From assembly GCA_932294295.1 (NCBI GenBank), contig OW028576.1, positions 24,621,227 through 24,685,226 of the forward strand: a stretch of 64,000 nucleotides of DNA. Direction: 5' to 3'. The position numbers were made by a program, and so were the translations under genes. The notes under the pieces are model-generated. The model ran no database searches. It was not told the DNA's origin and was given only the letters and a program-made list of their open reading frames with translations. The first letter of the stretch is position 1; every line of letters starts with the position of its first letter. This document shows positions 9,049 to 22,900 of this stretch, piece after piece. The DNA is from Alitta virens. Lineage: Eukaryota > Annelida > Polychaeta > Phyllodocida > Nereididae.

Positions 9049-9070
9049 TCTTTATTTATTTATTTATTCT
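9049..9070. repeat. (TTTA)n microsatellite
   Basis: About five TTTA/TTAT units in A+T-rich DNA. Nothing else is recognised in 8915-9589 apart from two short similar blocks (about 9080-9130 and 9177-9225) that share GCTATATTA and CCAGTA words. Confidence 0.7.
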
Positions 9071-9589
9071 CAAGTACACACATGCTATATTAACCAGTAG
9101 TGCTGAGTTAGCAATGACATTCACCGCAAAGCTCAGAGGAATGGTATTAGTGTTTTGTAAGCATAATTCTTTGTATGCTATATTATCCAGTATGTGTTGA
9201 GTCAGCAGCAGCATTCATCAGAATGAAGACTGACTCCTGCTTGTCAAACACCTCAGGCACTCAGTGATAACCAGTTATCATTGGCTGACTTTTAGTGTAT
9301 GCCTCAGAGCACTATACACTGCCAATTGTACACCTGGTGGTCAAGAGCCTCATTGCTTTATTTTCATTGTCTTAGTCCAGCCCTGATATACTAAAAGCAT
9401 ATTTAATAAATGCAATTAAGAGTAGTTATGAAAACTTTTGGACACCTGGTTTTTTGACAGCACCCTCATTGTCTTGTGCTCATTGTCATAGTTTATCAAT
9501 GGTATACTAAAAAATACAAAGCAACTCATTGTCTTAGTTTAACCAATGGCACACTAAAAATAAAATTAAATCAAGTTTAATAAATACCC

Positions 9590-10081
9590 CAAAAGTCGCT
9601 TATGAAAGATTTATTTCTAATATCAGAACATGCACACTTTCAAGCAGTTAATACACAATAAATAAAAAACCAAAAACTATCATTTCATACTGTTAATCGA
9701 TAAAAATCATTGTGTAATAGTAAAATAAAAAAGCAATATTAGATAACATAGCAAAGACATTAAGCATAAACTACTACACATGCAACTCATATCACCAAAA
9801 AAAAAATTATCACTTATAATATGCTACACACAACTCAAAAGTCACTTATGAAAAGATTTATTATATCAGAACATGCACACTTTCAAGCAGTTAATACACA
9901 ATAAATAAAAAACCAAAAAAAAACTATTATTTCATGCTGTTAATTGATAAAAATTATTGTGTAATAGTAAAATAAAAAGCAATATTAGATAACATAGCAA
10001 AGCCATTAACCATAAACTACTATACATGCAACTCAGATCACCTAAAAAAACTTATCACTTATAATATGCTACACATGCAAG
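9590..10081. repeat. Two-copy tandem duplication, unit about 246 bp
   Basis: Copy 1 (9590-9835) and copy 2 (9836-about 10081) both begin CAAAAGTC(G/A)CTTATGAAA and run in step through ATCAGAACATGCACACTTTC, AATACACAATAAATAAAAAA and AATATTAGATAACATAGCAA to a TATAATATGCTACACA end. They differ by scattered substitutions and small A-run changes. No coding capacity is seen. Confidence 0.85.
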
Positions 10082-10211
10082 CACATTCATTCTGTTTTAA
10101 AAAACAATGAAAACTTTCACACAGTTAATCTTAACATGTGTCAACATCAATCCAAAAAATCCTCAGGAACACATGAACTAGCTGTTAATTAAAATAAAAG
10201 CAAATCACTTA

Positions 10212-10260
10212 TTAAAAAAAAAAAAAGATAATAATAATAAATAAATAAAAATAAAAGAAA
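10212..10260. repeat. A-rich simple sequence (poly-A, ATA and ATAA runs)
   Basis: A 13-A run is followed by (ATA)n and (ATAA)n units. It may be a decayed retroposon tail, but no body is recognised. Confidence 0.7.
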
Positions 10261-10419
10261 CAGACAGCACCAGTCACAGTCTCTGCTAATGGAATTCAGG
10301 GGTTAGAAAATTAGGTTTTTTCTTTTTATTACTATTTTTCCTTAAACAAAAGTTGTTATGTGAATTTATTTGTTGTTCTATTATCATCAGAGTGTGGTTT
10401 GATTTTCTTTTTTTAATTC

Positions 10420-11815
10420 AGTGATGTGGCACAGTATATTGTATAGTATCATCAATACTTTGCATAGTGTTGGCTGTCACTGTCATGTGCACATTAACTT
10501 GTTCACTGTGGTGTTTCTGTCTTCCTCCTATTGAACAATAATGCCTACACAAAGCACACAAGCAGACCAGTTACATCTAAGAACTTATGCCAGCCAATCA
10601 CAGCTGAATATGATAACAGGCTTTGATTGGCTTGTAGCACAGCCAAATATGACAGGCTTCCATTCAGAGCAGAATATGTCAACTTTAAGCTGCACTGTCC
10701 GTCAAATCGTCAATTTCTGAGACTCCATAAAATAGCTGAAAATAACCTTTATTAATCAAGGCACACTCCATTTGGGTGAACTAATGTTTTTATCAGACAT
10801 TAATTTAAAAAAAAATAAAAATCTTACATTGAGAGAAAATCCAGACCAAAACATTGGAAACACAATGGATATGACATCATCAACCAATGTTCAGTATTGT
10901 GATGTTATCATTGGGTTTGTTTACATATTGAGTTTTTGATGGCATGAAAAACTCTATTTATATTATTTATTGTACCTTAAAGTCTAATTCCTGTGTACAA
11001 AAGAACATGAAATGGCAAAAATAGCATGGGACAAGAAGGTAGTATTGGCTTATATTATTATTTGCCTATGCTTAATCTTGAGACATAGTAACTTTAACTT
11101 AAGCAGCATTCTGAGTGCTCAAAACATCGGAAAATGTATTCCTTGACTTGAAATATATATTGTGCATTTACACTGGACATATTTTGTTAAGCTAGCAAAA
11201 TAACAGGTTCTTCTATATACCTTTTTGTGATGAAAATATACAAAATAGTTTGAGTTATTGGATGAAATTTAAGAAACAGGTTACACCAAACAATTAAAGG
11301 CATGTCATAATATGTAAGATGTAAAATTAACAAAATCATATTTTGCTTTTAAAATTTTAACAATAATAGGAGTATTCATATCACATATAAAATGAAATTT
11401 CATTTCTTAAAATTAACGGGGGAATAATAATGCAAGGTGTAAGTTATACTTGTTTGAGGCAAAAATGAACTGATCAGAGTGATATGATAAGCAAGTTTGT
11501 TACTGAACAATTACTTTTTTTATAAAGGGAAATACGTTATAAACCAGCAGTTCTATGTAATTTTTGATGCAGAGCTAATTTAAACATAATCAGACCACAT
11601 GTCATGTTGACAAATTAACAAAACTGAAAATTTAATTAAATTAAAAGTGTAAGTTATGTCAGAGTATACTGCTAATGTTGGTATGGTAAAAGGTGTCCTA
11701 AAATTGGATTTTTTATTTGTTTTGATTCATCAAAGTGTTGGAATTGATGTGAGCAACCCTATAGAGTCACACTGCAGAATTATACTTGCAAAATAATAAC
11801 GCTGAAAAAAGGAAA
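10420..11815. repeat. Dispersed repeat, copy 1 (longest)
   Basis: First of three diverged copies. Shared landmarks, in order, are TTTGCATAGTGTT, GTGCACATTAACTTGTTCAC with TTCCTCCTATTGAACAAT, the GCTTTGATTGGCTTGTAGCA block, the GTGCATTTACACTGGACA block, CAAACAATTA...ATGTCATAATATGTAAGAT, and a final TATACTTGCA(A/T)AATAATAAC. It carries extra internal sequence absent from copies 2 and 3. No open frame suggests a protein. Confidence 0.75.
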
Positions 11816-12024
11816 GGGTGAATGTTTGTACTTTGCATGTATACAATGCTTTAATGTTACATACTCATCAGCAGTACTGTGTAAAAAGCTAGATCAAAAG
11901 CACTGTAAAAAAATATAATTGAATGTACCAGAAAAGTGAAGTACTTTGGTGCTAGTATTGATATCAGTTGAATTCAAAGGTGAGAAAATTATAAAAAAAT
12001 GTTATAAATATTTTCCCTTTAACA

Positions 12025-12965
12025 AAAATTGCGATGTGGATCAATATTTTGCATAGTGTTTGCTGTCACTCTGTAATGTGCACATTAACTTGTTCACTGT
12101 GGTGTTTCTGGCTTCCTCCTATTGAACAATTCAGGCTTTGATTGGCTTGTAGCACAGCCAAATATGATAACAGGCTTCTATTGCTTATGGCAGAGCAGAA
12201 TATGATAACATGGTATGTGACTAAATGACTGTATAGTTCATTACAATATCAACAGGTGTGAATGCTCAGCCTATGAGTGCAAAATTAAAAAGAATAATTG
12301 AGGAGCAACAAATGCCCAAGGCACAGTTAGTTGAATGCATCACTGCCCTTTGTTGGTGATAAGAAGCCTGTGTGTATATTTAATGAGTGATATGATAATC
12401 ACTTAAAAAGTAAAGTTAGAAAATTTTAATCAAGAGGAAAACATAGCTTTTCTTTAATCAACAGTGCAATGTCAACTTAAGCAGCAATCTCAGAGCACAA
12501 AACATCAGAAAATGTACGCTTTTACTGAGAAAATATATTGTGCATTTACACTGGACAGATTTTGTTAAGCAAGCAAAAATAATTTAGTTTCATTATGTAC
12601 CTTTTTGTAAAGAAAATATACAAAAGTGTTACTGAATGAAATTCAAGACACATTTAACACCAAACAATTACAGCCATGTCATAATATGTAAGATATAAAA
12701 TTATACCAGCAGCTCAATATAATTTTTCATGAAGCTAAGCTAAAACATACACAGACCTCATGTTATGTTGACAAATAAAACCCAGGTAAAAAATAAATAA
12801 AATAAAAAAACTTTGGAATTTCACATTTAACATCCATGTGTGTATTCAAATATAGAGTATCAGTGGTAATTTTAGAGACCAGATAGAATTAATTCCATAA
12901 AGTGACATACATTGTAGTTTGAAATGTAAATATTTATTTTTTCATGTAAAGCTATGATAAAACAC
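12025..12965. repeat. Dispersed repeat, copy 2
   Basis: It matches copy 3 almost base for base over long stretches, for example CAGCCTATGAGTGCAAAATTA and GCATCACTGCCCTTTGTTG. The TTTGCATAGTG landmark is about 995 bp from that of copy 3 and about 1590 bp from that of copy 1. Copies 2 and 3 are therefore the more recent duplicates. Confidence 0.8.
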
Positions 12966-13004
12966 TGAAAATAAAAAGAAAATCTCAATTTTTTTTTTAA
13001 ACCA

Positions 13005-14075
13005 GCAATATGGCACAGTTTATTGTATATTATCATCAATATTTTGCATAGTGTTTACAGTCACTCTGCAATGTGCACATTAACTTGTACACTGTGGTGT
13101 TTCTGGCTTCCTCCTATTGAACAATTCTGAGACTAGTAACATCTAAGAACTTATGCCATCCCATCACAACTTAATATGATAACAGGCTTTGATTGGCTTT
13201 TAGCACAGCCAAATATGATAACAGGCTTCTATTGCTTATGGCAGAGCAGAACATGATAACATGGCATGCGACTAAATGACTGTATAGTTCATTACAATAT
13301 CAAAAGGTGTGCATGCTCAGCCTATGAGTGCAAAATTACAAAGATTAATTGCGGAGCAACAAATGCCCGAGGCAAAGTTAGTTGAATGCATCACTGCCCT
13401 TTGTTGCTGATAAGAAGCCTGCGTGTATATTTAATGAGTGATATGATAATCACTTAAAAAGATAAAGTTAGAAAATCTTTAATCAAGATGAAAACACAGC
13501 TTTTCTTAAATCAACAGTGCAATGTCAACTTAAGCAGCAATCTTAGAGCACAAAACATCAGAAAATGTACGCTTTGACTGAGAAAACATATGTACCTTTT
13601 GTAAAGAAAATATACAAAAGTGTTACTGAATGAAATTCAAGACATATTTAACACCAAACAATTACAGCTATGTCATAATAAGTAAGATATAAAATTATAC
13701 CAGCAGCATGTTATGTTAACAAATTAAACCCAGGTAAAAAATAATTAAAATAAAAAAACTTTGGAATTTCACATTTAACATCCATGTGTATATTCAAATA
13801 TCAGTGGTAATTTTAAAGACTAGATAGAATTAATTCCATAAAGTGACATAAATTGTAGTTTGTAATGCAAACATTTATTTTCTCAAGTAAAGCTATGATA
13901 AAACACTGAAAATAAAAATAAAATCTCAATTATGTCAGAATATACTGCTTCTGTTGAAATGTTTAAGGATGCCCTAAAATTTAATTTTTTGTATTTCATC
14001 AAATTGCTGGAATGGAAGTGAACAACCATTCACAAGTCACACTACATATACTTGCATAATAATAACACTAAAAAT
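13005..14075. repeat. Dispersed repeat, copy 3
   Basis: Close relative of copy 2, but it lacks part of the GTGCATTTACACTGGACA block. It extends further right, into the terminal TATACTTGCATAATAATAAC region that copy 1 also has. The copies thus share one ancestral layout with different internal deletions. Confidence 0.8.
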
Positions 14076-15059
14076 CAGGAATATCCCATACTTTGTTAGT
14101 AAATAACAGGTAAGCTGTGATGCTGAGCATCCTTGTTTCTTGGGCATGCCTCAGTGATTCCCTTGCATTTGACCCCTGGTCAGAACAATGAACTCCTGAT
14201 GTCACATCATGCATATGTAATTAGCTACTGCCTAAAATGTAGGCTATTCTGGCTTGAGAATGTCATCTTAAATTGACTTACCTAGGATTCAGGAAATTAG
14301 TATTTCAGGGTATATCCTTTCATGGGACTTACAAAACTGAAAAAGTGCAAATTTCATTTTAGAGCGCATTTAAGTCCTAAAAGCTCATCAATCACAAGCC
14401 TCCTTTTTCCCTCCAGTTTGATCAACTCACAGTGTTAGAGACTCGTTGGTGCTGTTGTGCAAGGAATGTGCATGCTTGAAGCAAGGTGAGTGGCTAGCTA
14501 CCATTTATATATGGATTATTTGTCCTTTTATATTATAAATTGAGGCAGATTAATATTTAAACCCTCTTTGTAACAAGTTGCTCAACCCTTAGTTCGGTAA
14601 CACCCCACAGCGCATGTGTTCCAAACTAAGGATGACAGTGTCACCTACACCAACTGCAATTCTCTTGTTTTCTGATGCCTCAGCATTTGCATTTGCCCTT
14701 TCATTTTGCCAGGATAATAACTTTGATGTAACAGATTATGCTGTTTTCGACTTCAATGTCATTGCTGTCTTTGAGGAGATAGATGTTGCACACCAAATTG
14801 CAGTTGCTGTCCATGCTCAGTTTGCCCAGCCTGCCATTTAAATTCTGCTAAAATCGGGTGATTATTGTGTTGTGCAAACACAGAAGCCAAAATGTTCAAT
14901 TGATACAAATAATATAGTACTGTGCTTAAATTTGTAGATACCAAGCAACAAGGAGACGCATAAGGCATTGCCCAGATCTACGGATTGACCATGATGGCTG
15001 TAAGTGTATTATCATGTCTCATGTTTCATAGTAAATATTGAATATTTCAAATATGTTTT
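14076..15059. other. Spacer before the satellite, nothing supported
   Basis: One 75-codon frame exists at 14614-14841 and an overlapping 69-codon frame runs the other way. Neither has a recognisable motif or a splice-supported extension, so I do not call a gene. Confidence 0.5.
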
Positions 15060-15600
15060 GAGCGCTGTGAGTTGACGGTGTCTGTACATTGTGGGTATCT
15101 TAAGAAGGGCATACAAGCATAATATAGTCTGTGCATTATGGGGTTAAAGCGTTGTGAGTTGATGGTGTCTGTGCCTTGTGGGTATATGTAGACCAGCACA
15201 GCAAAGCATTATAATGCCATCTGTTCATTATGGGGTTAAAGTTTTGTGAGATGATGTTGTCTATGACTGGTGGGTATCTCTAGATGTGCATACAAGCAAA
15301 ATATTATAACACAGTCTGTGCATTATGGGGTTAAAGTGTTGTGAGATGATGGTGTCTGTGCCTTGTGGGCATCTCTAGAACAGCACAGCAGCAAAGCATT
15401 ATAATGCAGTCTGTGCATTATGGGGTTAAGCCATTGTAGAATGATGGTGTCTGTGCCTTGTGGGTATCTCTAGATGAGCACAGCAGCAAAGCAGTATAAT
15501 GCAGTCTGTGCATTATGGGGTTAAAGCATTGTGAGATGATGGTGTCTGAGCCTTGTGGGTATCTCTAGAAATCAGACTAGTAAAGTATTATAATACAGTC
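15060..15600. repeat. Diverged left edge of the satellite array
   Basis: The first five or six monomers are the most divergent of the array (for example AGCGCTGTGAGTTGACGGTG, ATGTTGTCTATGACTGGTGG, and no TCTAGA in the first two). Copies further in differ by only a few bases. This is the usual signature of an array edge that escapes homogenisation by unequal exchange. Confidence 0.85.
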
Positions 15601-16903
15601 TGCATTATGGGGCTAAAGCTATGTGAGATGATGGTGTCTGTACCTTGTGGGTATCTCTAGAAGAGCACAGCAGCAAAGTATTATAAGGCAAACTGTGCAT
15701 TATGGGGTTAAAGTGTTGTGAGATGATGGTGTCTGTGCCTTGTGGGTATCTCTAGACGAGCACAGCAGCAAAGTATTATAATGCAGTCTGTGCATTATGG
15801 GGTTAAAGTGTTGTGAGATGATGGTGTCTGTGCCTTGTGGGTATCTCTAGAAGAGCACAGCAGCAAAGCATTATAATACAGTCTGTGCATTATGGGGTTA
15901 AAGCATTGTGAGATGATGGTGTCTGTGCCTTGTGGGTATCTCTAGAAATTCAGACTAGTAAAGTATTATAATACAGTCTGCATTATGGGGCTAAAGTGTT
16001 GTGAGATGATGGTGTCTGTACCTTGTGGGTATCTCTAGAAGAGCACAGCAGCAAAGTATTATTAGGCAAACTGTGCATTATGGGGTTAAAGTGTTGTGAG
16101 ATGATGGTGTCTGTGCCCTGTGGGTATCTCTAGAAATTCAGACTAGTAAAGTATTATAATACAGTCTGCATTATGGGGCTAAAGCTATGTGAGATGATGG
16201 TGTCTGTGCCTTGTGGGTATCTCTAGAAATTCAGACTAGTAAAGTATTATAATACAGTCTGCATTATGGGGCTAAAGCTATGTGAGATGATGGTGTCTGT
16301 ACCTTGTGGGTATCTCTAGAAGAACACAGCAGCAAAGTATTATAAGGCAAACTGTGCATTATGGGGTTAAAGTGTTGTGAGTTGATGGTGTCTGTGCCTT
16401 GTGGGTATCTCTAGACGAGCACAGCAGCAAAGTATTATAATGCAGTCTGTGCATTATGGGGTTGAAGTGTTGTGAGATGATGGTGTCTGTGCCTTGTGGG
16501 TATCTCTAGAAGAGCACAGCAGCAAAGCATTATAATGCAGTCTGTGCATTATGGGGTTAAAGCATTGTGAGATGATGGTGTCTGTGCCTTGTGGGTATCT
16601 CTAGAAATTCAGACTAGTAAAGTATTATAATACAGTCTGCATTATGGGGCTAAAGCTACGTGAGATGATGGTGTCTGTACCTTTTGGGTATCTCTAGAAG
16701 AGCACAGCAGCAAAGTATTTTAAGGCAAACTGTGCATTATGGGGTAAAAGTGTTGTGAGATGATGGTGTCTGTGCCTTGTGGGTATCTCTAGAAATTCAG
16801 ACTAGTAAAGTATTATAATACAGTCTGCATTATGGGGCTAAAGCTATGTGAGATGATGGTGTCTGTGCCTTGTGGGCATCTCTAGAACAGCACAGCAGCA
16901 AAG

Positions 16904-19900
16904 CATTGTAAAGCAGTCTGTGCATTATGGGGTTCAAGCATTGTGAGATGATGGTGTCTGTGCCTTGTGGGTATCTCTAGAAATTCAGACTAGTAAAGTA
17001 TTATAATACAGTCTGTGCATTATGGGGCTAAAGCTATGTGAGATGATGGTGTCTGTACCTTTTGGGTATCTCTAGAAGAGCACAGCAGCAAAGTATTATA
17101 AGGCAAACTGTGCATTATGGGGTTAAAGTGTTGTGAGATGATGGTGTCTGTGCCTTGTGGGTATCTCTAGACGAGCACAGCAGCAAAGTATTATAATGCA
17201 GTCTGTGCATTATGGGGTTAAAGTGTTGTGAGATGATGGTGTCTGTGCCTTGTGGGTATCTCTAGACGATCACAGCAGCAAAGTATTATAATGCAGTCTG
17301 TGCATTATGGGGTTAAAGTGTTGTGAGATGATGGTGTCTGTGCCTTGTGGGTATCTCTAGACGAGCACAGCAGCAAAGTATTATAATGCAGTCTGTGCAT
17401 TATGGGGTTAAAGTGTTGTGAGATGATGGTGTCTGTGCCTTGTGGGTATCTCTAGACGAGCACAGCAGCAAAGTATTATAATGCAGTCTGTGCATTATGG
17501 GGTTAAAGTGTTGTAAGATGATGGTGTCTGTGCCTTGTGGGTATCTCTAGACGAGCACAGCAGCAAAGTATTATAATGCAGTCTGTGCATTATGGGGTTA
17601 AAGTGTTGTGAGATGATGGTGTCTGTGCCTTGTGGGTATCTCTAGACGAGCACAGCAGCAAAGTATTATAATGCAGTCTGTGCATTATGGGGTTAAAGTG
17701 TTGTGAGATGATGGTGTCTGTGCCTTGTGGGTATCTCTAGACGAGCACAGCAGCAAAGTATTATAATGCAGTCTGTGCATTATGGGGTTAAAGTGTTGTG
17801 AGATGATGGTGTCTGTGCCTTGTGGGTATCTCTAGACGAGCACAGCAGCAAAGTATTATAATGCAGTCTGTGCATTATGGGGTTGAAGTGTTGTGAGATG
17901 ATGGTGTCTGTGCCTTGTGGGTATCTCTAGAAGAGCACAGCAGCAAAGCATTATAATGCAGTCTGTGCATTATGGGGTTAAAGCATTGTGAGATGATGGT
18001 GTCTGTGCCTTGTGGGTATCTCTAGAAATTCAGACTAGTAAAGTATTATAATACAGTCTGCATTATGGGGCTAAAGCTATGTGAGATGATGGTGTCTGTA
18101 CCTTTTGGGTATCTCTAGAAGAGCACAGCAGCAAAGTATTATAATGCAGTCTGTGCATTATGGGGTTAAAGTGTTGTGAGATGATGGTGTCTGTGCCTTG
18201 TGGGTATCTCTAGACGAGCACAGCAGCAAAGTATTATAATGCAGTCTGTGCATTATGGGGTTAAAGTGTTGTGAGATGATGGTGTCTGTGCCTTGTGGGT
18301 ATCTCTAGACGAGCACAGCAGCAAAGTATTATAATGCAGTCTGTGCATTATGGGGTTAAAGTGTTGTGAGATGATGGTGTCTGTGCCTTGTGGGTATCTC
18401 TAGAAATTCAGACTAGTAAAGTATTATAATACAGTCTGCATTATGGGGCTAAAGCTATGTGAGATGATGGTGTCTGTGCCTTGTGGGTATCTCTAGAAAT
18501 TCAGACTAGTAAAGTATTATAATACAGTCTGCATTATGGGGCTAAAGCTATGTGAGATGATGGTGTCTGTACCTTGTAGGTATCTCTAGAAGAACACAGC
18601 AGCAAAGTATTATAAGGCAAACTGTGCATTATGGGGTTAAAGTGTTGTGAGATGATGGTGTCTGTGCCTTGTGGGTATCTCTAGACGAGCACAGCAGCAA
18701 AGTATTATAATGCAGTCTGTGCATTATGGGGTTGAAGTGTTGTGAGATGATGGTGTCTGTGCCTTGTGGGTATCTCTAGAAGAGCACAGCAGCAAAGCAT
18801 TATAATGCAGTCTGTGCATTATGGGGTTAAAGCATTGTGAGATGATGGTGTCTGTGCCTTGTGGGTATCTCTAGAAATTCAGACTAGTAAAGTATTATAA
18901 TACAGTCTGCATTATGGGGCTAAAGCTATGTGAGATGATGGTGTCTGTACCTTTTGGGTATCTCTAGAAGAGCACAGCAGCAAAGTATTTTAAGGCAAAC
19001 TGTGCATTATGGGGTAAAAGTGTTGTGAGATGATGGTGTCTGTGCCTTGTGGGTATCTCTAGAAATTCAGACTAGTAAAGTATTATAATACAGTCTGCAT
19101 TATGGGGCTAAAGCTATGTGAGATGATGGTGTCTGTGCCTTGTGGGCATCTCTAGAACAGCACAGCAGCAAAGCATTGTAAAGCAGTCTGTGCATTATGG
19201 GGTTCAAGCATTGTGAGATGATGGTGTCTGTGCCTTGTGGGTATCTCTAGAAATTCAGACTAGTAAAGTATTATAATACAGTCTGTGCATTATGGGGCTA
19301 AAGCTATGTGAGATGATGGTGTCTGTACCTTTTGGGTATCTCTAGAAGAGCACAGCAGCAAAGTATTATAAGGCAAACTGTGCATTATGGGGTTAAAGTG
19401 TTGTGAGATGATGGTGTCTGTGCCTTGTGGGTATCTCTAGACGAGCACAGCAGCAAAGTATTATAATGCAGTCTGTGCATTATGGGGTTAAAGTGTTGTG
19501 AGATGATGGTGTCTGTGCCTTGTGGGTATCTCTAGATGAGCACAGCAGCAAAGTATTATAATGCAGTCTGTGCATTATGGGGTTAAAGTGTTGTGAGATG
19601 ATGGTGTCTGTGCCTTGTGGGTATCTCTAGACGAGCACAGCAGCAAAGTATTATAATGCAGTCTGTGCATTATGGGGTTAAAGTGTTGTGAGATGATGGT
19701 GTCTGTGCCTTGTGGGTATCTCTAGACGAGCACAGCAGCAAAGTATTATAATGCAGTCTGTGCATTATGGGGTTAAAGTGTTGTGAGATGATGGTGTCTG
19801 TGCCTTGTGGGTATCTCTAGAAATTCAGACTAGTAAAGTATTATAATACAGTCTGCATTATGGGGCTAAAGCTATGTGAGATGATGGTGTCTGTGCCTTG

Positions 19901-22900
19901 TGGGTATCTCTAGAAATTCAGACTAGTAAAGTATTATAATACAGTCTGCATTATGGGGCTAAAGCTATGTGAGATGATGGTGTCTGTACCTTGTGGGTAT
20001 CTCTAGAAGAACACAGCAGCAAAGTATTATAAGGCAAACTGTGCATTATGGGGTTAAAGTGTTGTGAGATGATGGTGTCTGTGCCTTGTGGGTATCTCTA
20101 GACGAGCACAGCAGCAAAGTATTATAATGCAGTCTGTGCATTATGGGGTTGAAGTGTTGTGAGATGATGGTGTCTGTGCCTTGTGGGTATCTCTAGAAGA
20201 GCACAGCAGCAAAGCATTATAATGCAGTCTGTGCATTATGGGGTTAAAGCATTGTGAGATGATGGTGTCTGTGCCTTGTGGGTATCTCTAGAAATTCAGA
20301 CTAGTAAAGTATTATAATACAGTCTGCATTATGGGGCTAAAGCTATGTGAGATGATGGTGTCTGTACCTTTTGGGTATCTCTAGAAGAGCACAGCAGCAA
20401 AGTATTTTAAGGCAAACTGTGCATTATGGGGTAAAAGTGTTGTGAGATGATGGTGTCTGTGCCTTGTGGGTATCTCTAGAAATTCAGACTAGTAAAGTAT
20501 TATAATACAGTCTGCATTATGGGGCTAAAGCTATGTGAGATGATGGTGTCTGTGCCTTGTGGGCATCTCTAGAACAGCACAGCAGCAAAGCATTGTAAAG
20601 CAGTCTGTGCATTATGGGGTTCAAGCATTGTGAGATGATGGTGTCTGTGCCTTGTGGGTATCTCTAGAAATTCAGACTAGTAAAGTATTATAATACAGTC
20701 TGTGCATTATGGGGCTAAAGCTATGTGAGATGATGGTGTCTGTACCTTTTGGGTATCTCTAGAAGAGCACAGCAGCAAAGTATTATAAGGCAAACTGTGC
20801 ATTATGGGGTTAAAGTGTTGTGAGATGATGGTGTCTGTGCGTTGTGGGTATCTCTAGACGAGCACAGCAGCAAAGTATTATAATGCAGTCTGTGCATTAT
20901 GGGGTTAAAGTGTTGTGAGATGATGGTGTCTGTGCCTTGTGGGTATCTCTAGATGAGCACAGCAGCAAAGTATTATAATGCAGTCTGTGCATTATGGGGT
21001 TAAAGTGTTGTGAGATGATGGTGTCTGTGCCTTGTGGGTATCTCTAGACGAGCACAGCAGCAAAGTATTATAATGCAGTCTGTGCATTATGGGGTTAAAG
21101 TGTTGTGAGATGATGGTGTCTGTGCCTTGTGGGTATCTCTAGACGAGCACAGCAGCAAAGTATTATAATGCAGTCTGTGCATTATGGGGTTAAAGTGTTG
21201 TGAGATGATGGTGTCTGTGCCTTGTGGGTATCTCTAGTTGAGCACAGCAGCAAAGTATTATAATGCAGTCTGTGCATTATGGGGTTAAAGTGTTGTGAGA
21301 TGATGGTGTCTGTGCCTTGTGGGTATCTCTAGACGAGCACAGCAGCAAAGTATTATAATGCAGTCTGTGCATTATGGGGTTAAAGTGTTGTGAGATGATG
21401 GTGTCTGTGCCTTGTGGGTATCTCTAGACGAGCACAGCAGCAAAGTATTATAATGCAGTCTGTGCATTATGGGGTTAAAGTGTTGTGAGATGATGGTGTC
21501 TGTGCCTTGTGGGTATCTCTAGAAGAGCACAGCAGCAAAGCATTATAATGCAGTCTGTGCATTATGGGGTTAAAGCATTGTGAGATGATGGTGTCTGTGC
21601 CTTGTGGGTATCTCTAGAAATTCAGACTAGTAAAGTATTATAATACAGTCTGCATTATGGGGCTAAAGCTATGTGAGATGATGGTGTCTGTACCTTTTGG
21701 GTATCTCTAGAAGAGCACAGCAGCAAAGTATTTTAAGGCAAACTGTGCATTATGGGGTAAAAGTGTTGTGAGACGATGGTGTCTGTGCCTTGTGGGTATC
21801 TCTAGAAATTCAGACTAGTAAAGTATTATAATACAGTCTGCATTATGGGGCTAAAGCTATGTGAGATGATGGTGTCTGTGCCTTGTGGGCATCTCTAGAA
21901 CAGCACAGCAGCAAAGCATTGTAAAGCAGTCTGTGCATTATGGGGTTCAAGCATTGTGAGATGATGGTGTCTGTGCCTTGTGGGTATCTCTAGAAATTCA
22001 GACTAGTAAAGTATTATAATACAGTCTGTGCATTATGGGGCTAAAGCTATGTGAGATGATGGTGTCTGTACCTTTTGGGTATCTCTAGAAGAGCACAGCA
22101 GCAAAGTATTATAAGGCAAACTGTGCATTATGGGGTTAAAGTGTTGTGAGATGATGGTGTCTGTGCCTTGTGGGTATCTCTAGACGAGCACAGCAGCAAA
22201 GTATTATAATGCAGTCTGTGCATGATGGGGTTAAAGTGTTGTGAGATGATGGTGTCTGTGCCTTGTGGGTATCTCTAGACGAGCACAGCAGCAAAGTATT
22301 ATAATGCAGTCTGTGCATTATGGGGTTAAAGTGTTGTATGATGATGGTGTCTGTGCCTTGTGGGTATCTCTAGACGAGCACAGCAGCAAAGTATTATAAT
22401 GCAGTCTGTGCATTATGGGGTTAAAGTGTTGTGAGATGATGGTGTCTGTGCCTTGTGGGTATCTCTAGACGAGCACAGCAGCAAAGTATTATAATGCAGT
22501 CTGTGCATTATGGGGTAAAAGTGCTGTGAGATGATGGTGTCTGTGCCTTGTGGGTATCTCTAGACGAGCACAGCAGCAAAGTATTATAATGCAGTCTGTG
22601 CATTATGGGGTTAAAGTGTTGTGAGATGATGGTGTCTGTGCCTTGTGGGTATCTCTAGATGAGCACAGCAGCAAAGTATTATAATGCAGTCTGTGCATTA
22701 TGGGGTTAAAGTGTTGTGAGATGATGGTGTCTGTGCCTTGTGGGTATCTCTAGACGAGCACAGCAGCAAAGTATTATAATGCAGTCTGTGCATTATGGGG
22801 TTAAAGTGTTGTGAGATGATGGTGTCTGTGCCTTGTGGGTATCTCTAGACAAGCACAGCAGCAAAGTATTATAATGCAGTCTGTGCATTATGGGGTTAAA

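Noticed and set aside
14614..14841. 75-codon + frame and overlapping 69-codon - frame
   Set aside because: No motif, no splice-supported extension, and mutual overlap on opposite strands. Likely chance open frames.
22136..22318. 60-codon minus-strand frame within the satellite
   Set aside because: It is the satellite read in one frame, made possible by a single variant base (CATGATGG). The 95-bp period shifts frame every unit, so stops recur.
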